DNA from: Vicinamibacteria bacterium
GTDB taxonomy: Bacteria; Acidobacteriota; Vicinamibacteria; Vicinamibacterales; UBA2999
Assembly (NCBI GenBank): GCA_025938035.1
Contig: JAICQE010000027.1
Location: 1-30,832, forward strand
Reading direction: 5' to 3'
Length of the DNA: 30,832 nucleotides
The notes beneath the pieces are model-generated. The model ran no database searches. It was not told the origin of the DNA and worked only from the letters and a program-made list of their open reading frames with translations. Positions 20,956 to 27,866 of the stretch are shown here, piece by piece. The position numbers were made by a program, and so were the translations under genes. The first letter of the stretch is position 1. Each line of letters starts with the position of its first letter.

Positions 20956-21794
20956 CTAGGCTTGACCCGTTCAATGGCTGCGTATACATCCCTAGAAGGC
21001 AAACCCAGACGTTTGGCTGTAGCCGACACCGCCTCGCGACGCGTTATGCTGCCAGATTCTGTTATTAGACCAAATTCTCTGGCAATGGCCTCGTCGCTCT
21101 GGTGTGTGCCGGCGACCGGCATATTGGTTAAAGGACCAATAACGATCGTAAACTCCCCTTTCGGAGCGGATTGCAGCTGGGTGGCTACCTCGGATGCAGT
21201 GCCGCGCAAGAACTGCTGGTGCACCTTTGTCAGTTCCCGCGCGACACAAATTGGTCTAAAGCCAGAAAACATCCCGAGCGCCTGCAAAGTGTTAGCGATC
21301 CGGTGCGGGGCCTCGAAGAACGTCACCGTATTAGGAATCTCGCAAGCAGCTTTAAACCAATCACTTCTGGCTTTTGACCGTTGTGGAGGAAACCCGAGTA
21401 TCGTTAATGGCATCAAGGCGAACCCGGAGGCGACCGCTGCGGCCAATGGCGCGCTCACCCCTGGTATCGGATCGACGGTGACCCCGGCTTCAATGCAGGC
21501 CTGCACCAGCTCTGTCCCGGGATCGGAAATGCCGGGCGTTCCAGCGTCCGTGACCAGCGCAACCGACTCTCCGCGCTGAAGGCGCACGAGCAGCTGCGGC
21601 AGCCGTGTCCGCGTATTGTGCTCGTGAAAACTGACCGTCGGTGTCGAGATCGCGTGGCGCGCCAGAAGCCGGGCCGTACGGCGCGTATCCTCGGCCGCAA
21701 TCACCTGCACCTCGCGCAGGACGCGCAGCGCGCGCAGCGTGATGTCCTCCAGATTGCCAATTGGCGTTGCGACGACGAAGAGAGTGCCCGGCAT
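20952..21794 (-). CDS. rsmI: 16S rRNA (cytidine-2'-O)-methyltransferase RsmI
   Basis: RsmI methylates the 2'-O of C1402 in 16S rRNA. The 280 residues from ATG at 21794 begin MPGTLFVVATPIGNLEDIT, the family hallmark. AEDTRRT, VTDAGTPGISDPG, PIPGVSA and LGFPPQR follow, all of the tetrapyrrole-methylase-like fold. The C-terminus AVSATAKRLGLPSRDVY is also typical. A longer frame up to 21887 exists but adds an unrelated stretch. The 3' 60 per cent of the gene (about 20955-21420) has clearly lower GC than its surroundings. It heads the leftward run rsmI>glmU>glmS>pcrA, and an extended -10 promoter lies 44 bases upstream of its start. The 4-base overlap with glmU ties the two. Confidence 0.96.
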   Translation of the reverse strand: MPGTLFVVATPIGNLEDITLRALRVLREVQVIAAEDTRRTARLLARHAISTPTVSFHEHNTRTRLPQLLVRLQRGESVALVTDAGTPGISDPGTELVQACIEAGVTVDPIPGVSAPLAAAVASGFALMPLTILGFPPQRSKARSDWFKAACEIPNTVTFFEAPHRIANTLQALGMFSGFRPICVARELTKVHQQFLRGTASEVATQLQSAPKGEFTIVIGPLTNMPVAGTHQSDEAIAREFGLITESGSITRREAVSATAKRLGLPSRDVYAAIERVKPR

Positions 21795-21837
21795 GTCGGG
21801 TCGGACGCCCGCGCAGGCGTGTCTCGAGCGGGTGGTT

Positions 21838-21846
21838 ATTGTACCA
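21838..21846 (-). promoter_or_regulatory. extended -10 promoter of the rsmI-glmU-glmS-pcrA run
   Basis: On the minus strand TGG-TACAAT matches the extended -10 pattern TGnTATAAT with one mismatch. Transcription would start near 21831, with a leader of about 37 nt before rsmI. No good -35 hexamer is visible, which is compatible with an extended -10 promoter. It sits in the 105-base space between divergent rsmI and the DUF885 gene. Confidence 0.5.
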
Positions 21847-21899
21847 TCGGGAGATGCGCGCTCACGGACGGACGAGACCGAGCGCAACTATGACCGGGC

Positions 21900-23558
21900 A
21901 TGTACCCATCGGAGCCTTTTCCGCACTTCGTCGACGATTACCTCGCCTACCTGTATGAGGTGCTTCCCACCCAGGCCAGTCTGGATGGAGTCCATTTACA
22001 CGATGATCTGCTGGAGGACTTGAGCCGCCCGGCCATCGACGCCAACGTCCGCGCGCTGTCGGGATTCAGCCGCCGGCTCAATCAGATCGATTCGTCGCTG
22101 CTCTCGCCGGTCCAGCAGGTCGAGCACCGGATCGTCGGTGCGAACATCGAATCGCGGATGTACGAGCTCGAGGCAATCCGGACGTGGGACCGGAATCCGC
22201 AGGTCTACTCGGACGCACTGGGGATGAGCCTGGCCGGGCAGGCGCTGTTTGCGTACTCGCCGGAGGCGGAGCGGGCACGCCGGGTTGTGTCCAAGCTTCG
22301 TCAGGCGCCACGCCTGGTCCAGGCAGCCCGGGAAAACATCAAGGAGACGCCCGGCATCTTCGTCAAGGTGGGACTCGAAGCGTGGCGCGGCGCGCTGAAG
22401 TTCATCGAAAGCGATCTGCCGCGGGCGTTTTCAACGCTCGACGATCTGCACATCCTCGGAGATCTCGCGGATACATCGACCGAAGCGGCTGCTGCGATTT
22501 CGTCCTATATCGACTATCTGGAGAACGACCTGGCCCCCCGCGCCAAGGCCTCGTTCAGGCTCGGTCGCGAGCGCTTCGAGCAAAAACTGAAAACCGAGGA
22601 AGGCATCACTCTGTCGGCCGATCGGCTGCTGACGATCGCCCTGCGCGAGCTTCACGAAGTGCAGGAGGAGTTCCGCCGCGTGGCCAGCCGGCTCGATGGC
22701 GGTGATCCGATCGAGGTCTGGCGCAAGGCGAAGGACGATCATCCGGCGCCCGGCACGCTGGTAGCCGTAGCGCAGTCGCACCTGCAGGAGCTCGAAGCCT
22801 TCCTCCAGCGGCAGGCCATCGTGACCGTACCGGCGGGGGAGCCGGTAGTTGTCGCGCCCACGCCCGAGTTCTTCCGCTGGGCCTTTGCGAGCATGTGGAC
22901 GCCGGGTCCGTTCGAGACGAAGCCGAGCCGTGCCTATTACTACCTGACGGACATCGATCGAAGCTGGCCGCCGGACCGCCAGAAGGAGCACCTGCGCGAC
23001 TTCAACCTGCCGGCGCTGTGGAGCATCTCCATCCACGAGGTCTACCCGGGCCACTTCCTGCAGGCGCAGCATTCGCGGCAGGTCGAGTCGAAAGTACGCC
23101 GGTCAACCCTGCTCGCCTCGAACGCCTTCGTCGAGGGCTGGGCGCATTACTGCGAGCAGATGATGATGGAGGCGGGCTTCCGCCGCGGCGATGCCACGCT
23201 GCGGCTCGGCCAACTCGCCGAAGCCTTGATCCGCCTGGCGCGATTCGTCGTCGGCATCCGCCTTCACTGCGAGGATCTGTCGGTGGAGCAGGGAATGCGG
23301 TTCTTCAGGGACGAAGCGTTTCTCGAGGAGGCCACTGCCCGCCGCGAAGCCGAGCGCGGCACCTTCGACCCGGGCTATATCGTGTATTCGCTTGGCAAGC
23401 TGATGATGCTGAAGTTGCGCCACGACTATCAGGAACAGCTCGACGGCAAGTTTTCGCTGCGCACGTTTCACGACACGGTGCTTGCGCAGGGGACGGCCCC
23501 GCTGTGGGCGCATCGGCGCCTGCTGTTGAACGACGCCACCGACGCGACGTTGGAGTAG
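21900..23558 (+). CDS. DUF885 family protein, predicted zinc-dependent peptidase
   Basis: This 552-residue protein belongs to the DUF885 family of predicted metallopeptidases. The metal-site motif HEVYPGH is at residues 379-385 and is followed by EGWAHYCEQMM near 412, matching the family's HExxPGH...EGWAxYxE pattern. The C-terminal Gln/Arg-rich helices and YIVYSLGKLMMLKLR are also typical. The N-terminal two-thirds is helical with many charged residues. No signal peptide is visible, so it is likely cytoplasmic, unlike many family members. The substrate is unknown. ATG at 21900 gives the best fit; no clear ribosome site precedes it. fmdB follows after two bases, suggesting one mRNA. It is divergent from rsmI. 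Confidence 0.9.
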   Translation: MYPSEPFPHFVDDYLAYLYEVLPTQASLDGVHLHDDLLEDLSRPAIDANVRALSGFSRRLNQIDSSLLSPVQQVEHRIVGANIESRMYELEAIRTWDRNPQVYSDALGMSLAGQALFAYSPEAERARRVVSKLRQAPRLVQAARENIKETPGIFVKVGLEAWRGALKFIESDLPRAFSTLDDLHILGDLADTSTEAAAAISSYIDYLENDLAPRAKASFRLGRERFEQKLKTEEGITLSADRLLTIALRELHEVQEEFRRVASRLDGGDPIEVWRKAKDDHPAPGTLVAVAQSHLQELEAFLQRQAIVTVPAGEPVVVAPTPEFFRWAFASMWTPGPFETKPSRAYYYLTDIDRSWPPDRQKEHLRDFNLPALWSISIHEVYPGHFLQAQHSRQVESKVRRSTLLASNAFVEGWAHYCEQMMMEAGFRRGDATLRLGQLAEALIRLARFVVGIRLHCEDLSVEQGMRFFRDEAFLEEATARREAERGTFDPGYIVYSLGKLMMLKLRHDYQEQLDGKFSLRTFHDTVLAQGTAPLWAHRRLLLNDATDATLE

Positions 23559-23560
23559 CG

Positions 23561-23884
23561 ATGCCGCTGTACGAGTACGAGTGCGACGCCTGCGGCGGCC
23601 GCTTCGAAGTGATTCAGAAGTTCTCCGAAACGACCGACACGTGCCGGCGCTGCGGCAAGGGGCCGGTTCGGCGGCTGATGTCGTCGCCGGCCATTCAGTT
23701 CAAGGGCAGCGGCTGGTACATCACCGACTACGCGCAGAAGGGCAAGTCCGGCGGCGAATCGTCCTCCGGCTCCGATGCGCCGGCGGAAAAGAAACCCGAT
23801 TCCACCACAGCTGACACGTCGACAAAGTCGGACGCCGCCGCGACGTCATCGACGTCTTCGTCAACGACGCCATCGAAAGATTAG
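23561..23884 (+). CDS. FmdB-type zinc ribbon protein
   Basis: The 107-residue protein starts MPLYEYECDACGGRFE, the standard opening of the FmdB/regulatory zinc-ribbon family. Four cysteines (8, 11, 28, 31) form two CxxC pairs for one zinc. A conserved tail of the domain reads IQFKGSGWYITDY. After about residue 62 the protein becomes low complexity, rich in Ser, Thr, Asp and Lys. The molecular role of the family is not established; the name derives from a gene next to formamidase. It follows the DUF885 gene with two bases between. Its 3' end overlaps the 3' end of galU by four bases on the other strand. Confidence 0.92.
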   Translation: MPLYEYECDACGGRFEVIQKFSETTDTCRRCGKGPVRRLMSSPAIQFKGSGWYITDYAQKGKSGGESSSGSDAPAEKKPDSTTADTSTKSDAAATSSTSSSTTPSKD

Positions 23885-24789
23885 AGCACGGGCGTTTTCA
23901 GGTCGTGGACGCGCTCGAGGTATTCGCGGAATGGGCCGGCGAGCTCCGGACGTTTCAACGCGAAATAGACAACCGCCTTCAGGAAGCCGAGCTTGTTGCC
24001 CGTGTCGTGCCGGACGCCGTTGATCTCGACAGCGTAAATCGGCCGCTTCTTCAGCAGTTGACGAAGGCCGTTCGTCAATTGGATCTCGCCCGTGCGATCT
24101 GCCGAGATCGATTCGAGCTCTGCAAAGATATCCGGCGTGAGCACATAACGGCCGATGATTGCCAGATTCGACGGCGCCTCGTCGACGCGGGGCTTCTCGA
24201 CCATGTCGGTGATTCGATGTACGCCGTGGCCGAGATCCGCCGTATCGTCGACGGCGACGATGCCGTAGCTGGGGACGTCCTCGCGGGCGACGCGTTCAAC
24301 CGCAATCACCGGTCCCTGCAGCCGCTCGTACACGTCGATCATCTGGCGGAGCGCCGGCGGCGTTGCGTCCATCACGTCGTCACCGAGGATCACCGCGAAC
24401 GGCTCGTCGCCGACGAGCGGTTTCGTAACCAGCACGGCATGCCCAAGGCCCAGCGGCTCGCCCTGCCGGACATACGAGACCTGGATGAGCGACGTGATCT
24501 GGCGGATTTCCTCGAGCTGCGACTTCTTGCCGCGCTGCTCCAGGAAGCTCTCGAGCTCCACGTTCACGTCGAAGTGATCCTCGATCGCGTTCTTGCCCCT
24601 GCCGGTGACGATGACGATGTTGCTGACGCCGGATTGAACGGCTTCTTCGACACCGTACTGGATGACCGGTTTGTCGACGAGAACCAGCATCTCCTTCGGC
24701 TGCGCCTTCGTCGCCGGAAGGAATCTCGTCCCGAGCCCGGCGGCGGGGAACACCGCCTTCCGCACAGGAGGCACGCTCATGATCGGCAT
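23881..24789 (-). CDS. galU: UTP-glucose-1-phosphate uridylyltransferase
   Basis: GalU makes UDP-glucose from UTP and glucose-1-phosphate for glycan and trehalose synthesis. The 302 residues contain AVFPAAGLGTRFLPATKAQPKEML near the N-terminus (residues about 12-35, nucleotide-binding GxGTR). VDKPVIQYGVEEAVQSG, GDDVMDA and VEKPRVDEAPSNLAIIGRYVL follow. These distinguish GalU from RmlA. Two in-frame ATGs nine bases apart are possible (24789 and 24780). The first has a weak GAGA about five bases before it. The gene is divergent from serS with only 24 bases between the start codons. Its end overlaps the fmdB end by four bases. Confidence 0.97.
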   Translation of the reverse strand: MPIMSVPPVRKAVFPAAGLGTRFLPATKAQPKEMLVLVDKPVIQYGVEEAVQSGVSNIVIVTGRGKNAIEDHFDVNVELESFLEQRGKKSQLEEIRQITSLIQVSYVRQGEPLGLGHAVLVTKPLVGDEPFAVILGDDVMDATPPALRQMIDVYERLQGPVIAVERVAREDVPSYGIVAVDDTADLGHGVHRITDMVEKPRVDEAPSNLAIIGRYVLTPDIFAELESISADRTGEIQLTNGLRQLLKKRPIYAVEINGVRHDTGNKLGFLKAVVYFALKRPELAGPFREYLERVHDLKTPVL

Positions 24790-24813
24790 GGTATCTCAAG
24801 CTAAACTTGCTTC

Positions 24814-26100
24814 GTGATTGATCCAGCGCTGCTTCGCGAGAATCCTGACGCCGTCCGATCCGGATTGGGCAAGCGCGGCGCCGATCTGTCGAGCGAGCTG
24901 GAGGAACTGGCGACACTCGAGACGGCGCGCCGCCGTCTGCTTCCGGAAGTCGAGGGACTGAAGCGGCAGCAGAACGCCGCCGGCGACGAGGTGGCGCGCG
25001 CGAAGCGTCAGGGCCTCGACATCGCCGGAATTCAGGCCGCGAGCCGCGCACGGAACCAGCAGATCAAGCAGCTGAGCGTCGAGCTCGACGTCATCGAGCA
25101 GCGGCGCGACCGCGGGCTGCTGAACCTGCCGAATATTCCCCACGACAGCGTGCCGGTGGGGAAGAGCAGCGCCGACAACGTCGAGATCCATCGCCGCGGA
25201 ACCCCGCGGAACTTCGACTTCACGCCGCAGGCGCACTGGGATCTCGGACCGGCGCTCGGAATCATCGACTTCGAGCGCGGAACCAAGATCGCTGCCGCGC
25301 GGTTTTCCGTGCTGGTGCGCGACGGCGCGAAGCTCGCACGCGCGCTCATCAACTTCATGCTCCACCTGCACACGACGGAGCACGGCTACACGGAGATCGA
25401 GCCGCCGTTCCTCGTCAACACCGCGTCGCTGACCGGCACCGGCAACCTGCCGAAGTTCGAGGCGGACCTGTTCAAGATTGCAGGCGAGTGGGACCTCTAT
25501 CTGGTACCCACCGCCGAAGTGCCGCTGACGAACATGCATCGCGGCGAGATCCTCGACGGCCGCACGCTGCCGATTCGCTACACGGCGTATACACCGTGCT
25601 TCCGCAGCGAGGCGGGGTCCTACGGCGCGGACGTGCGCGGACTGATTCGGCAGCACCAGTTCGACAAGGTGGAGCTGATGGCGTTTTCACCGCCGGACAA
25701 GTCCTACGACGAGCTGGAGCGGCTCACCTCCAATGCCGAAGAAGTCCTGAACCGGCTGGAGCTGCCGTATCGGCGCGTGCTCCTGTGCAGCGGCGATATG
25801 GGGTTTGCCTCGGCAAAGACCTACGACCTCGAGGTGTGGCTGCCCGGGCAGAATACGTATCGCGAGATCTCGTCCTGCAGCAACACGGAGGCGTTCCAGG
25901 CGCGGCGCGCGAACATCAAGTTCCGATCCGAGGGGACCGGTAAGGCCGAGTTCGTCCACACGCTGAACGGCTCCGGCCTGGCCGTCGGCCGCACGCTCAT
26001 CGCGATTCTCGAGAACTACCAGCAGGCGGATGGTTCGGTCGTGATCCCCGAGGCGCTGCGGCCGTTCATGACCGGCGCGACGGTGATTCGCCGGCCCTAA
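24814..26100 (+). CDS. serS: seryl-tRNA synthetase
   Basis: SerS charges tRNA-Ser with serine. The 428 residues begin with the usual antiparallel coiled-coil arm (about 1-110, [18 protein letters not shown] then Ala/Arg/Glu-rich helices) that grips the long variable arm of tRNA-Ser. The class II catalytic core has motif 2 [20 protein letters not shown] and motif 3 [16 protein letters not shown]. The start is GTG at 24814, and upstream there is no Shine-Dalgarno sequence. A TAAACT element at 24802-24807 would place transcription initiation almost on the GTG, so the mRNA may be leaderless. The start lies 24 bases from divergent galU. The cognate tRNA-Ser follows 74 bases after the stop. Confidence 0.98.
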   Translation: MIDPALLRENPDAVRSGLGKRGADLSSELEELATLETARRRLLPEVEGLKRQQNAAGDEVARAKRQGLDIAGIQAASRARNQQIKQLSVELDVIEQRRDRGLLNLPNIPHDSVPVGKSSADNVEIHRRGTPRNFDFTPQAHWDLGPALGIIDFERGTKIAAARFSVLVRDGAKLARALINFMLHLHTTEHGYTEIEPPFLVNTASLTGTGNLPKFEADLFKIAGEWDLYLVPTAEVPLTNMHRGEILDGRTLPIRYTAYTPCFRSEAGSYGADVRGLIRQHQFDKVELMAFSPPDKSYDELERLTSNAEEVLNRLELPYRRVLLCSGDMGFASAKTYDLEVWLPGQNTYREISSCSNTEAFQARRANIKFRSEGTGKAEFVHTLNGSGLAVGRTLIAILENYQQADGSVVIPEALRPFMTGATVIRRP

Positions 26101-26102
26101 CC

Positions 26103-26138
26103 ACGAAGATCGCGAAGGACGCGAAGACCACGAAGAAC
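26103..26138. repeat. 9-base tandem repeat RCGAAGNNC, four copies
   Basis: ACGAAGATC, GCGAAGGAC, GCGAAGACC and ACGAAGAAC follow one another without gaps directly after the serS stop and 36 bases before tRNA-Ser. The repeated core is CGAAG and every copy ends in C at the same phase. It is untranslated here. Confidence 0.8.
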
Positions 26139-26174
26139 TTCTCTAATTCGGGTACGATCAAAGGACCAGACCGC

Positions 26175-26264
26175 GGAGGGATGGCCGAGCGGTTGATGGC
26201 GGCGGTCTTGAAAACCGTTGTACCCGAAAGGGTATCGGGGGTTCGAATCCCTCTCCCTCCGCCA
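26175..26264 (+). tRNA. tRNA-Ser (anticodon UGA)
   Basis: A complete class II tRNA folds here. The acceptor stem is GGAGGGA (26175-26181) paired with TCCCTCC (26254-26260). The D arm begins TGGCCGAGCGG. The anticodon loop CTTGAAA carries TGA and reads UCA codons. The long variable arm contains TACCC-GAAA-GGGTA. The T loop is TTCGAAT inside a GGGGG/CCCTC stem. Discriminator G is at 26261 and the CCA end is encoded (26262-26264). Length 90 bases fits a tRNA-Ser. It lies 74 bases after serS, its own synthetase, on the same strand. Confidence 0.97.
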
Positions 26265-26270
26265 GACTTC

Positions 26271-26287
26271 GCTCGGCTTCGCCGAGC
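26271..26287. terminator. hairpin directly after tRNA-Ser
   Basis: GCTCGGC-TTC-GCCGAGC is a perfect 7-base stem with a 3-base loop, six bases after the encoded CCA. It lacks a T-run, so it may be a processing or terminator-like element. Confidence 0.45.
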
Positions 26288-26339
26288 TTCGTCCAGGCAG
26301 GCGAACGTCACCAAAGACGCGAGCTTCGTCCAGGCAGGC
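26284..26339. repeat. 19-base exact direct repeat downstream of tRNA-Ser
   Basis: GAGCTTCGTCCAGGCAGGC occurs at 26284-26302 and again at 26321-26339, with 18 bases between. The first copy overlaps the right arm of the hairpin. Both copies lie between the tRNA and the TIGR03435 gene. Confidence 0.85.
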
Positions 26340-26356
26340 TGTAACATCCGTCAGCT

Positions 26357-27238
26357 ATGGCAGCGTCACCTGTCTCGCCACTCTGGCTTCCGGCGCTGCT
26401 GGCCGGCGCCGCCGTTCTGGCGGCCGAACAGCTTGATGCACAGAAGCCCGAACCGGCATTCGACGCGGTCTCGATCAGGATCAACAAGAACACGGCGGCG
26501 GTTTTCACCACGCGGGAACGGCCCGATGGCGGGTTCACAGTCACGGCGTCGTCAGCCGTCTCGCTGCTGAGTCGCGCTTTTTCGGATGGCGGAGGCGACA
26601 TGGTCGGCGTCCCACCATGGGCGTTCTCAACGCGCCTTGACGTCATCGCCAATGCGGTTCCCGGGCGTGGTACGCCGACGCCGGAACAGCGTCGCAACAT
26701 GACGAGAGCGATGCTCGCTGAGCGCTTCAAGCTCGAGTGGCACCGCGGGACGCGCGAGATGCCGGTGTTCGACCTTGTGCATGCGCGCAGAGATCGCCGG
26801 CTTGGGAACGGGCTGAAGAAGTCCGGGACCGATTGTGAGAAGGTTATGGCTCAGCGGCGCGCGGAGCAAGCGGCCGCGCTTGCGGAAGGACGGCCGTTTC
26901 GGCCCGACTCTACGCCCTCGAGCGGGCCGCTCCCGTCGTGCACCATCCGGCCGGGCATCCGAACCGAAGCAGAGATCCCGATGGCGGTCCTGCCGGTGAT
27001 CCTTCGGGGCCTGGCTGGGCGGCCCGTCGTGGACAAAACCGGCTTGACGGGGTCCTACCACCTTCTACTTACTGCGGTGCCTGCAGTCCTTCCGACTCCC
27101 GGCGCAACGACGGAGGGTGGCGATGTACCTTCTGTGTTCACCGCGGTAGAAGAGCAACTCGGCCTGAAGCTGGTGCCATCCCGCGCCATATTGCCGGCAC
27201 TCTTTATCGATCGCTTCGAACCGCCGACGGAGAACTGA
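26357..27238 (+). CDS. TIGR03435 (DUF3738) family protein, exported
   Basis: This 293-residue protein belongs to the TIGR03435 family, which is expanded mainly in soil Acidobacteriota. The family pattern is clear: AFDAVSIRINK near residue 34; the middle motif RAMLAERFKLEWHRGTREMPVFDLVHAR (about 117-144); and GLAGRPVVDKTGLTGSYHLLLT near 216-237. The N-terminus MAASPVSPLWLPALLAGAAVLAA followed by EQLDAQK is a signal peptide. The function is unknown. No ribosome site is obvious before the ATG, which directly follows the repeat zone. It stands alone between tRNA-Ser and efp with no regulator or protease partner visible. It is a strong lineage hint. Confidence 0.92.
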   Translation: MAASPVSPLWLPALLAGAAVLAAEQLDAQKPEPAFDAVSIRINKNTAAVFTTRERPDGGFTVTASSAVSLLSRAFSDGGGDMVGVPPWAFSTRLDVIANAVPGRGTPTPEQRRNMTRAMLAERFKLEWHRGTREMPVFDLVHARRDRRLGNGLKKSGTDCEKVMAQRRAEQAAALAEGRPFRPDSTPSSGPLPSCTIRPGIRTEAEIPMAVLPVILRGLAGRPVVDKTGLTGSYHLLLTAVPAVLPTPGATTEGGDVPSVFTAVEEQLGLKLVPSRAILPALFIDRFEPPTEN

Positions 27239-27290
27239 ACAATCCGCACGGCAAAGCACAGCGTGCGAGAATCCCAACCCGAGCAACCTG

Positions 27291-27866
27291 ATGCCCTCAC
27301 AACTGGAAGCCATCGAAATCAAACGCAAGATGTACTTCGAGCACGAAGGGGCGCCGTACCACTGCCTCGATGTCGAGGTCTCGAAGCCGACGGCGCGCGG
27401 CGGCCAGACGCTGGTCCGCCTGAAGATGCGCAACCTGCTTACACGCGCCGTCTTCGACAAGACCTTCAAGGCCGGCGAAAAGTTCAAGGAACCCGATCTC
27501 GCCCGCGTCGAGGCGATCTATCAGTACGCCGACGGCGACGGATTTCATTTCATGGATCAGGAGAGCTTCGAGACGCTGACGCTGCGTCCGGACATGGTCG
27601 GCGACGATGGCGATCTGCTCGTCGACGATCTGATCGTCCAGATCAACAAGTTCAACGGCAACCCGATCGGCCTGCAGCTTCCACCGCTCGTCGAGATGAC
27701 GATCAAGGAAACCGAGCCTGGAACGCGCGGCGACACCGCGAGCGGGACGGTCACCAAGGTGGCGCGGACCGACACCGGGCTCGAAATCCGCGTGCCGCTG
27801 TTCATCAAGGAAGGGGAACGTGTCCGTGTTCACACCGAAACGCGTGAGTTTGCCGGCCGTGCGTAG
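27291..27866 (+). CDS. efp: elongation factor P family protein, YeiP/EfpL-like loop
   Basis: This 191-residue protein has the three-domain EF-P fold: an N-terminal KOW-like domain, a central OB domain (LPPLVEMTIKETEPGTRGD) and a C-terminal OB domain ending VRVHTETREFAGRA. EF-P relieves ribosome stalling at proline runs. The loop that reaches the peptidyl-transferase centre reads KPTARGG (residues 32-38). This is the YeiP/EfpL pattern (PTARG) and not the KPGKG of modified E. coli EF-P. The tip residue is Arg36, so lysine modification by EpmA is not expected. The rest, including LKMRNLLTRAVFDKTFKAGEK, is closer to ordinary EF-P, so the protein looks intermediate. The cyclophilin gene overlaps its end. 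The ATG follows CCTG without a clear ribosome site. Confidence 0.92.
   Translation: MPSQLEAIEIKRKMYFEHEGAPYHCLDVEVSKPTARGGQTLVRLKMRNLLTRAVFDKTFKAGEKFKEPDLARVEAIYQYADGDGFHFMDQESFETLTLRPDMVGDDGDLLVDDLIVQINKFNGNPIGLQLPPLVEMTIKETEPGTRGDTASGTVTKVARTDTGLEIRVPLFIKEGERVRVHTETREFAGRA

Noticed and set aside
26175..26339. tRNA-Ser as the attachment site of an integrated element
   Set aside because: No integrase and no second copy of the tRNA 3' end were found downstream in the window.
26066..26347. Minus-strand frame of 93 codons with GIRTPDTLSGTTVFKTAAIN
   Set aside because: This is the well-known false protein read antisense through a tRNA-Ser gene.
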